In this document: positions 7,545-13,060 of the stretch, in pieces
Position numbering within the stretch: position 1 is the stretch's first letter
How the letters are laid out: each line of letters starts with the position of its first letter
The notes under the pieces: generated by a model
What the model was told of the DNA's origin: nothing
Seen by the model: only the letters and a program-made list of their open reading frames with translations
Databases searched by the model: none
Program-made: the position numbers and the translations under genes
From: Anaerolineae bacterium
GTDB taxonomy: Bacteria > Chloroflexota > Anaerolineae > B4-G1 > SLSP01
DNA: 13,060 nt
Direction of reading: 5' to 3'
Assembly: GCA_018055515.1 (NCBI GenBank)
Contig: JAGPHL010000062.1
Span: forward strand, 1 to 13,060

Positions 7545-8370
7545 GCGTCCCGGCCATCGCCGGGAGCTTGACCGACGAGTTCCTGGCGGCGCCGTACTTT
7601 TCCCCGTCTTGCAGGGCCTGGCGCAACTCCCGGACCACGCTCTGGAACCGCACGTCGAGCAGCAGGGCTGGATCGCGGGGACGGGGCAGGCTCACCGTGA
7701 TGACGTCAATGATCCGCCCTGGCCGGGGGCTGAGCACCACCACACGATCCGCCAGGAGCGTCGCCTCTTCGACGCTGTGGGTCACCATGACGACCGTGCG
7801 CTGCAACTGCTGCCAGAGCTCCAGCAGCGCCGCCGCCATCCGTTCGCGCGTGAGCGCATCCAATGAGCCGAACGGCTCATCCAGCAGCAGCACTTCGGGG
7901 TCTTGCGCCAGAGCGCGCGCAATGGCAGCCCGCTGGGCCATCCCGCCGGAGAGCAGCTGCGGATAGGTGTCCCCAAAGCCGGTAAGCCCCACCATGTCGA
8001 GCAATTCGGTCACCCGTCGGCGGCGCTCCTCGAGGGATTGCCCTTGCAATTCCAGCGGCAATCCGACATTCCCGGCGACGGTACGCCAGGGCAAGAGTGT
8101 CGGCTGTTGGAAGACCAGTCCTACCGCGCGGGTGGGGCCGCTGACGGGGACGCCGCGCAGGCGCACTTCCCCCTGGGATGGCGGCAGCAGTCCGGCAAGC
8201 GTCCGCAGCAGGGTAGATTTTCCGCAACCCGAAGGCCCGATGAGGCAGACGAACTCACCCTGAAAGACGTCGAAGCTCACCTCTTCCAGCGCTTCGAGCG
8301 TGCCTTCCGGCTCGACGAAGGCCGTGTAGAGCTGGCGAATTTCCAGCAGGACGTCAGACCGCGATGCCAT
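7531..8370 (-). CDS. ABC importer ATPase (SsuB/TauB/ThiZ-like), probable riboflavin uptake
   Basis: ATP-hydrolysing subunit that powers the importer formed with the two genes upstream. The 279-residue protein has Walker A GPSGCGKST (45-53), a Q-loop at Q88-Q89, the signature LSGGMAQR (140-147), Walker B LLLDEP (161-166) with a D-loop, and the switch histidine H198 (VTHSVEEA). This is the nitrate/sulfonate/taurine/pyrimidine-precursor class of ATPases, which normally pairs with NMT1-type binding proteins like the one next door. It is the last gene of the unit that starts at the FMN riboswitch, 57 bases after the binding-protein gene. The ATG at 8370 has only a weak GGGGAAG upstream. Its end overlaps the opposing hydrolase gene by 14 bases. 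Cargo is inferred from the riboswitch, not from the ATPase. Confidence 0.93.
   Translation of the reverse strand: MASRSDVLLEIRQLYTAFVEPEGTLEALEEVSFDVFQGEFVCLIGPSGCGKSTLLRTLAGLLPPSQGEVRLRGVPVSGPTRAVGLVFQQPTLLPWRTVAGNVGLPLELQGQSLEERRRRVTELLDMVGLTGFGDTYPQLLSGGMAQRAAIARALAQDPEVLLLDEPFGSLDALTRERMAAALLELWQQLQRTVVMVTHSVEEATLLADRVVVLSPRPGRIIDVITVSLPRPRDPALLLDVRFQSVVRELRQALQDGEKYGAARNSSVKLPAMAGTLSPR
7549..7564 (+). terminator. GC-only hairpin just after the hydrolase gene, possible weak terminator
   Basis: CCCGGC (7549-7554), a CATC loop and GCCGGG (7559-7564) form a perfect six-pair stem beginning five bases after the hydrolase stop codon and inside the 3' end of the convergent ATPase gene. No T-run follows on either strand, so it is not a standard intrinsic terminator. 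It may only protect the transcript end or be chance in GC-rich coding DNA. Confidence 0.2.
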
Positions 8371-8427
8371 GGCGCTTCCCCAGGACGGCTCTGACCTCGC
8401 ACCGCGCGGGACGGCGGGGTTTGTGGC

Positions 8428-9393
8428 TCATGGCTGCACGAATTGATTGGTGAAGAGGGATTCCACGGGCACAGGCTGGGTGATCAACCCGGCCTCCAGC
8501 ATCACCTGCTGCGCCGTCGCCCATGCCTCGGGGGTGAAATAGCCCAGGTCGGGGGCCTGCCAGTAAGTCAGCGTCGTTTCCAGGACCGCGCGTTGCGCTG
8601 CGGCGTTCTCTTCCAAGCCGGTGATGTATTTTTTGCAGACCTCGAAAGCCGCGTCGGGATCTTCCAGGACCTCTGCCAGGCTCTGCAAGAAGGCTTTGAC
8701 AAACGCTGCGACGCGCTCCGGGTGTTCCCGGATCATCGTCTCGTTGGTGACGAGGACGTTGGACACCAGTTCGGCGTAATCGGCGACGTAGAGAATGTGG
8801 TACGCGATGCCTTCTTCTTCCAGCACACTGGGCGTGTTATTGGCGTAGACGACGACGGCGTCCACGGTTTTCGCCAGCAATGCGGGGATCTGGCTGTAAC
8901 CGATGACTTGCAGCTCGATGTCCTTCTCGGTCAGGCCGCCGGCGGCCAGCAGCGCGCGCAGCCCGATGTACGAGGCGCCAAAGGTCTCCGGCGTGCCGAT
9001 GCGCAGTCCGCGCAGGTCGGCGGGCGTGTCGAGCGGAATGTCCGCCAGCGAGACGATGGCGACGGGGAACTTGCGATACCACGAGGCGATGGCGACAACC
9101 GGCAACCCCTGGCTGCGCGCTTGAATCACCTGATCCCCCGAGGCGATGGTGAAGGGCAGCGTCCCTGCCGCGACAAGGCGTAGCCCGTCGGTCTCCCAGC
9201 GGTAGTCGAGGGTGATGTCGTAGCCGGCCTCCTGGAAATAGCCGCGCTCCAGTCCCATGTAGATGGGACTGAATTGCACATCGGCCACATAGCCCATCGG
9301 TAGCGTGATGGCTTCGCGTTCAGTTTCTCGTCCGCCGCACCCTGCCAGACTCACGACCAACAGCACGCTGAGCATCAAACTCCACTTGCGCAT
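8428..9393 (-). CDS. ribY: NMT1/THI5-like substrate-binding lipoprotein, probable riboflavin-binding RibY
   Basis: Captures the transported ligand outside the membrane and delivers it to the permease. The 321-residue protein starts with a lipoprotein signal peptide: charged MRK, a hydrophobic stretch, then lipobox LAGC with the lipidated C19. The mature part has the NMT1/THI5 start (FSPIYMGLERGYFQEAGYDI) and downstream features of ThiY-type proteins that bind pyrimidine thiamine precursors (TPADLRGLRIGTP). Because the transcript begins with an FMN riboswitch and not a TPP one, I assign it to the ThiY-related flavin-binding branch called RibY in Chloroflexota. GGAGG at 9402-9398 precedes the ATG at 9393, a strong site that fixes the start. 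The upstream spacer of about 90 bases is made of short repeats. A thiamine-precursor or other heterocycle ligand remains possible. Confidence 0.85.
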   Translation of the reverse strand: MRKWSLMLSVLLVVSLAGCGGRETEREAITLPMGYVADVQFSPIYMGLERGYFQEAGYDITLDYRWETDGLRLVAAGTLPFTIASGDQVIQARSQGLPVVAIASWYRKFPVAIVSLADIPLDTPADLRGLRIGTPETFGASYIGLRALLAAGGLTEKDIELQVIGYSQIPALLAKTVDAVVVYANNTPSVLEEEGIAYHILYVADYAELVSNVLVTNETMIREHPERVAAFVKAFLQSLAEVLEDPDAAFEVCKKYITGLEENAAAQRAVLETTLTYWQAPDLGYFTPEAWATAQQVMLEAGLITQPVPVESLFTNQFVQP

Positions 9394-9486
9394 CTTACCT
9401 CCGTCTGATAGTGATAATTTTTTGCTAAGGGTGGTAATGGGTGGATGGGTAATGGGTGAGGGGGATGGTATCCAGCATCCAGCCTC
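9394..9486 (-). repeat. Spacer with short heptamer-like direct repeats
   Basis: Between the permease and binding-protein genes the plus strand has GGTAATGGGTG twice (9433-9443 and 9448-9458, 15 bases apart) with TGGGTGGATGGG between them. Nearer the permease end is a doubled ATCCAGC unit (around 9470-9483). An AT-rich stretch and the GGAGG site of the next gene complete the spacer. This resembles the short tandemly repeated repetitive sequences seen between genes in some bacteria; no coding potential or terminator is evident. Confidence 0.55.
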
Positions 9487-10284
9487 TCACTTCTTCCCCA
9501 CCGCCCGCCATCTCAGCGCCTTGCGCTCGATCAACCCCAGCGTCCCATACGTTGCCAGCGCCAAAAGGGTCAGCGTGAGGATGGCGACGAACATGAGCGA
9601 CGTGTCGTAGAGATTTTGCCCTTGCTTGACCAGATACCCCAGTCCCTCGCTCGAGGCGACGAATTCCCCGACGACGGCTCCCATCGCTGCCAGCGTCCCT
9701 CCGACCCGCAATCCCGTGAGGAAAGCGGGCAGCGCCGCCGGCACTTCGAGCAGCCGAAAGCGCTGCCAGGGGGTGGCTTCCAGCAGGCGAAAGACATGCT
9801 GCAGTCCCGGGTCAATGTGACTCAGGCCCGTGCTCACGTTCACCAGAATGGGGAAGAACACGATCAGGGCGCAGACCAGCACCTTGGAGGCCAGCCCCGG
9901 CCCGAACCAGATCGTCAGCAGAGGGGCCAGCGCCACGATGGGCATGGCCTGTGAGGTCACGATGATGGGTTCGAGCAAATGCGCGAGCCACCGGCTGTGC
10001 GCCACAGCGTATCCCAACACCAGCGCTGCGCCGGTCCCCAACGCCAGTCCCAGGCTCATCTCCAGCACCGTCACCCCGGTGTGATGCAGCAGGCTGCCGT
10101 CGCTCAGGAGCTTGAGAAAGCGCGTCGCCACTTCCCCCACTGTCGGCAACACGAAGCGACGGGCGCTGTCCTCCAAAGCCAACAGCGCCCCCTGCCAGAG
10201 CAGCCATACCAGGCCCAGCGACAACAGATACAGCAGCGGATTGGAGTCTCGCCGGCCGTTGGAGTTCTTGCTACGCCCTCTCAT
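9487..10284 (-). CDS. ribX: ABC importer permease, probable riboflavin transporter RibX
   Basis: Membrane channel subunit of the importer made with the two downstream genes. The 265-residue protein has about six hydrophobic segments, the first at roughly residues 16-37. It carries the binding-protein-dependent permease signature: the EAA loop near residues 169-193 (EATPWQRFRLLEVPAALPAF), where the ATPase docks. It belongs to the SsuC/TauC/ThiX group. It is the first gene after an FMN riboswitch and terminator. The frame is open back to an ATG at 10332, but that codon lies inside the terminator hairpin, so the ATG at 10284 after the U-run is the sensible start. Its ribosome binding site is weak (GGAA at about 10 bases). 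Sulfonate or thiamine-precursor transport are alternatives if only the protein is considered; the riboswitch argues for a flavin. Confidence 0.87.
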   Translation of the reverse strand: MRGRSKNSNGRRDSNPLLYLLSLGLVWLLWQGALLALEDSARRFVLPTVGEVATRFLKLLSDGSLLHHTGVTVLEMSLGLALGTGAALVLGYAVAHSRWLAHLLEPIIVTSQAMPIVALAPLLTIWFGPGLASKVLVCALIVFFPILVNVSTGLSHIDPGLQHVFRLLEATPWQRFRLLEVPAALPAFLTGLRVGGTLAAMGAVVGEFVASSEGLGYLVKQGQNLYDTSLMFVAILTLTLLALATYGTLGLIERKALRWRAVGKK

Positions 10285-10297
10285 GCGGTTGCGTTCC

Positions 10298-10333
10298 AAA
10301 AAAACATGCCCCGAAGATTCCCTTCGGGGCATG
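10298..10333 (-). terminator. Intrinsic terminator of the FMN riboswitch leader
   Basis: On the minus strand CATGCCCCGAAG (10333-10322), a five-base loop and CTTCGGGGCATG (10316-10305) form a perfect 12-pair stem followed directly by seven T (10304-10298). It lies between the aptamer and the permease ATG at 10284, as expected for transcriptional control. Its 5' arm can instead pair with the aptamer's 5' strand (10506-10497). Confidence 0.95.
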
Positions 10334-10363
10334 GGCGATTTGCGTCAAACGGCTCGCGTTTGT

Positions 10364-10507
10364 TCCTTCTCCCATCCGGACTGTACCGTCGGCTCCGGCT
10401 TCACACCGGATCTGCGAATTGCCCTGGCAAATCGCTCGCGGGCTCGGGGAGCTTCCCCATACCGCCGGTCAGGAATTGGTCATACGACCGCACCTGGCCC
10501 CGAAGGA
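10364..10507 (-). promoter_or_regulatory. FMN riboswitch (RFN element) aptamer
   Basis: Binds FMN in the nascent leader RNA and switches off the downstream transporter genes. On the minus strand the conserved blocks appear in order: TCCTTCGGGGC at the 5' side of P1, AATTCCTGACCGGCGGT, GAGCCCGCGAGC, GCAGATCCGGTGTGA, AGCCGGAGCCGACGGTACAG, and TCCGGATGGGAGAAGGA closing P1. TCCTTC (10507-10502) pairs with GAAGGA (10369-10364). The P2 loop is longer than usual: 13 bases (10490-10478) that can form a GGTC/GACC mini-hairpin sit between GGTG and AATTCC. A second hairpin (CAAACG/CGTTTG, 10362-10346) links aptamer and terminator. With FMN bound, P1 holds the 5' strand, leaving the terminator free to form; without FMN the 5' strand can block the terminator. 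Confidence 0.97.
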
Positions 10508-10528
10508 TTTCTTTCAACCTTGCCCCAT

Positions 10529-10537
10529 AGTATACCA
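10529..10537 (-). promoter_or_regulatory. Extended -10 promoter of the riboswitch transcript
   Basis: Minus-strand TGGTATACT (10537-10529) is an extended -10 element; no good -35 is found at the usual distance, which extended -10 promoters can tolerate. Transcription would begin near 10522, about 15 bases before the aptamer's P1. It lies only about 25 bases beyond the stop of the VIT-vWA gene, and no terminator separates them, so read-through from that gene could also reach the riboswitch. Confidence 0.6.
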
Positions 10538-10559
10538 CGATTTGGTGAAATGGCGCCGC

Positions 10560-12899
10560 TCAATGGCGTAGCAAAAGCGCTGCTCCCAGCACCAGCAGCA
10601 TCAGCACGATGGCGCCTCCGCAGAGCTGCTGCTCCTGCGCCTGACGCGCGATAGCGGCGGGCAGCGGGGTCGGCGTGGTTTCCGGCGCGGGGAGAGGCGC
10701 GGACGCTGAAGGTGCGGATGGCCCTTGCGGCAAGGGGTCTTCTATCACGTCACCCCCCGCCTGCACCCGATAGGCCACGCCATCCTCAGCGACAAACGTC
10801 ACCTGGGTCCCCAGCGCCAGATAGCCGCTCCACGCGGGCCTCTCGCGCACCAGCTGCCAGTAGGTCTCCGAGTCGAAACGCACGGTCAGCGGCGTCATCT
10901 GATCGGGGATGAATGCCGTGTCCGTGCAGGCCCCCTCTCGACACAGAAACGTCTTGTGGTTCACGTAGCGGACAGTGGTGGTGGCAGTCTCGCCCGCGCC
11001 GTTTTCGGCTTCCGGCACTTCCGCCGCCGCGGGGGGCGGGGCTTCCGCGCCGCCCAGTCCCAGGCGGACTTTGGCATCTTCCACCGCCTGTTCCCCATAA
11101 GCTTCCTGGGGCGAGGCCGCCAACAAGTCTTCTGTGGCTTGCTGCCGTCCTTCGGTGGTGAGGACATTCTCGTCTACCAGGAAAGAGGTATAGGGCGTGA
11201 TGATGCCGTAACGCAGGCTCAGCGTCACGACGGCGTCCACCCATTCCTGCTGTTCCCCGTTCAGCCGAATCTGGGTGAGCAAATACCCGATCCGCCGCGC
11301 TGCCCATAGTCGAGGGATGAAGTCCTGCCCGCCGCTTTCGGCAAAGGCCACGCTGTAAGTGGCCGTCCGCTGCTGTCCGGCGACTTGCCCGGTGAGCGTG
11401 ATCTGCTGGGGGCCGTTCCCGGCATAGCGCCCCGCGACGAGCAGTTGGGTCCCGGCGAACAGATCGGGCAGCGGCTGTGGATAGAGCTCGTAGACGCGCG
11501 CGTCGCCAAAATCCAGGCTGATGTCGGTGAGCACGGGGCTTTGGATCCGGCTGTAGAAGGTCGAAAAGACTTCATCCAGGCGCTCGTCGGGCTCTACATA
11601 CGTGGAGCGCCCCTTGTGCGTCTCCGCCAGCTGCTCCAGCAGTACAGTATTCACGTCATAGCCTACGCCGAAGGGAAAGATACGCACTGCCGCGGGCGCC
11701 TCCTGCTGCAATGCGGCGAGGAGCGTCCCTTCGTCGGTGAGGCCCTCCGTTGGCAGGCCGTCCGTCAGGAAAAGCAGCACCGTGGGACGTTCACCCTGAG
11801 CCTGTCGCAGGGCTTCGGAAAGCGCCAGGTAGATATTGGTGCCGCCCAACGCTTCCAGGTCGGCCACCCATTGGATCGCGGCCTCTGCTTCCGCGGGCGG
11901 ACGCAAGGCGGGCGCGTAGCTCCGCACCCCGCTGCTAAACGCGATGACGTTGAAGCGGTCCTCGGCGTTCAGATGACGCAGCACATAGCTCAGCGCGTCC
12001 TTAGCCTGTTGCAGTTTCTCGCCCTCCATCGAGCCGGAAGTGTCGAGCACCAGCAGGACATCCTTGGGCAGGATGTGCGCGGCATCGAGGTCAAAGGCCG
12101 GCGTCAGCATTAGCAGGAAGAAGCCATCTTCCGTCCCCTGGCGGTACGTCAGCAGGTTCGCACCGATGGGGTCCTCTTCCAGGCCGATGAAGAGCTCGAA
12201 GTCGCGGTCGGGATACACATGTTGCGCCTCATAGCTCACCGTGGCGTGAGTGTCGCCTTCGCGTTGGACGAGCAGCTGTTCCTGATGGCTTGGGGAATAC
12301 AGCGCGCGCAGCGGCGTTTGGGAGCGGATCTCCACGGAGATGTAGAGTTGTTCCAACGGCTGCGCGGAAAAGCGCTCCGTGTTCAGCGGATAGCGATAGT
12401 GCAACAGACCATTTTCTGCCGCCAGGGCTTGCGTGTATTCCAACTCGATGCGGCGTTCTGCCCCCGCCGGAATGGGGAAAATACGCGCCTGAACGGCATC
12501 GCGTCCCACGTACTCGAGCAGCGCGGGGTCCTGCTGACGGCGGACATACTCCTCGTAGATCGTGCGGGCTTCGGCTGCGGGCAGGATTTTGGCCTCCATG
12601 GGAACACCATCTGCCCACATTACAAAGCGTTGCACCACCGCGCCGGGGGGTAGCGGGAACAGATATGTCCCCTCGACGTCGAAGCGGTTGTCATTGCGGA
12701 ACACCTGATCCACCCGCGTGACCGCCACCTGCTCCTCGAGGGTCACTTGCACGTGATGATAGCGAATGGTCAGCCAGGGAAGCGGTTCCGGCTGCGGCAG
12801 CGGGGGCGGGTCAATGATGATAATGCCATCCGCGAGGAGCGGCGATGGCAACAATCCGGCAAGCAGCACGGCGATAAAGATCCCTATCAGTTTACGCAT
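10560..12899 (-). CDS. Secreted membrane-anchored VIT and von Willebrand factor A domain protein
   Basis: Probable cell-surface protein; the cellular role is not known. The 779-residue product starts with a signal peptide (MRKLIGIFIAVLLAGLLPSP, likely cut near LLADG). A VIT domain, as in inter-alpha-trypsin inhibitor heavy chains, follows at roughly 35-165 with YLFPLPPGAVVQRF and AEARTIYEEY. A von Willebrand A domain has an intact metal site: D286-T-S-G-S-M, the GGTNIY threonine, and LTDG with D380. After it come a beta-rich region, an Ala/Pro-rich linker, a small domain with two cysteines (CREGAC), a Pro/Ser/Thr-rich stalk, and one C-terminal membrane helix ending RH. No LPXTG sorting motif is present. 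GGAGG (12910-12906) sits six bases before the ATG at 12899, which decides the start over the in-frame ATG at 12944. No clear promoter was found. Confidence 0.9.
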   Translation of the reverse strand: MRKLIGIFIAVLLAGLLPSPLLADGIIIIDPPPLPQPEPLPWLTIRYHHVQVTLEEQVAVTRVDQVFRNDNRFDVEGTYLFPLPPGAVVQRFVMWADGVPMEAKILPAAEARTIYEEYVRRQQDPALLEYVGRDAVQARIFPIPAGAERRIELEYTQALAAENGLLHYRYPLNTERFSAQPLEQLYISVEIRSQTPLRALYSPSHQEQLLVQREGDTHATVSYEAQHVYPDRDFELFIGLEEDPIGANLLTYRQGTEDGFFLLMLTPAFDLDAAHILPKDVLLVLDTSGSMEGEKLQQAKDALSYVLRHLNAEDRFNVIAFSSGVRSYAPALRPPAEAEAAIQWVADLEALGGTNIYLALSEALRQAQGERPTVLLFLTDGLPTEGLTDEGTLLAALQQEAPAAVRIFPFGVGYDVNTVLLEQLAETHKGRSTYVEPDERLDEVFSTFYSRIQSPVLTDISLDFGDARVYELYPQPLPDLFAGTQLLVAGRYAGNGPQQITLTGQVAGQQRTATYSVAFAESGGQDFIPRLWAARRIGYLLTQIRLNGEQQEWVDAVVTLSLRYGIITPYTSFLVDENVLTTEGRQQATEDLLAASPQEAYGEQAVEDAKVRLGLGGAEAPPPAAAEVPEAENGAGETATTTVRYVNHKTFLCREGACTDTAFIPDQMTPLTVRFDSETYWQLVRERPAWSGYLALGTQVTFVAEDGVAYRVQAGGDVIEDPLPQGPSAPSASAPLPAPETTPTPLPAAIARQAQEQQLCGGAIVLMLLVLGAALLLRH

Positions 12900-12982
12900 C
12901 TGCGTCCTCCTTTGGCTGAAGCGACTGTATTTCCCAGACGTCAATTACGGAAGCAAAGTTCCGGTGGCGTGTTGTGGGGGGC

Positions 12983-13010
12983 TTGACAGAAATGAAGGGT
13001 ATGGTAGAAT
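12983..13010 (+). promoter_or_regulatory. Strong predicted promoter reading out of the window
   Basis: TTGACA (12983-12988), a 16-base spacer and TAGAAT (13005-13010), with TGG directly before the -10. It is one of the best promoter matches in the window. Transcription would start near 13017. The last 40 bases are purine- and G-rich, with no start codon after a ribosome binding site, so the product (a gene or an RNA) lies beyond the edge. It is divergent from the VIT-vWA gene. Confidence 0.6.
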
Positions 13011-13060
13011 CCGCGAGCCGTGGGGGGAGCCCTGCGGGGAGCGAGGGAGTGGAAGCGGGG

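Noticed and set aside
7531..10284. Assignment of the importer to sulfonate/taurine or thiamine-precursor uptake
   Set aside because: Protein similarity alone would allow it, but the leader is an FMN aptamer, not a TPP one, and no sulfur-metabolism genes are nearby.
10285..10332. N-terminal extension of the permease to an ATG at 10332
   Set aside because: It lies inside the terminator hairpin and U-run; the translated extension is not typical of permeases.
10346..10362. CAAACG/CGTTTG hairpin as an independent terminator
   Set aside because: No T-run follows; it is a linker between the aptamer and the real terminator.
12911..12982. Promoter for the VIT-vWA gene (TTGCTT with weak -10 candidates)
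   Set aside because: The spacing and -10 matches on the minus strand are poor, so no site is claimed.

Overview
The window looks like an ordinary chromosomal stretch of a GC-rich (roughly 60% or more) free-living bacterium. I infer a member of the Chloroflexota. The main clue is an FMN riboswitch placed in front of an NMT1/THI5-type ABC importer, an arrangement known from that phylum as the predicted riboflavin transporter RibXY. Strong GGAGG ribosome binding sites and TGn-TATAnT promoters fit but do not prove it. I see no mobile elements, tRNA or rRNA genes, CRISPR arrays or broken genes.

Left part (2-5158): the stringent-response enzyme Rel lies on the minus strand and is divergent from aspS on the plus strand. 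Their promoters sit back to back in about 100 bases. A Rieske non-heme iron oxygenase follows aspS on the same strand after about 44 bases. A GH36-type alpha-galactosidase-like glycoside hydrolase follows four bases after that, so the oxygenase and hydrolase are probably co-transcribed.

Middle part (7531-10537): a minus-strand unit reads promoter, FMN riboswitch, intrinsic terminator, ABC permease, lipoprotein binding protein, ATPase. The aptamer is nearly complete by eye. It carries a small extra hairpin in loop L2. The leader also shows a clear switch design: the 5' strand of the aptamer is complementary to the 5' arm of the terminator. When FMN is plentiful the transporter genes should be shut off. 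Together these make a flavin-regulated importer, most likely for riboflavin. The ATPase gene overlaps the hydrolase gene tail to tail.

Right part (10560-13060): a minus-strand gene encodes a secreted, membrane-anchored VIT plus von Willebrand A protein. A strong plus-strand promoter at the edge drives something beyond the window.

No wholly new system stands out. The most useful observations are the riboswitch architecture with its L2 insertion and nested alternative pairing, a Rel protein that combines an intact hydrolase site with the acidic EFDD motif usual in synthetase-only RelA, a histidine in AspRS typical of non-discriminating enzymes, and the unusual oxygenase/GH36 gene pair.
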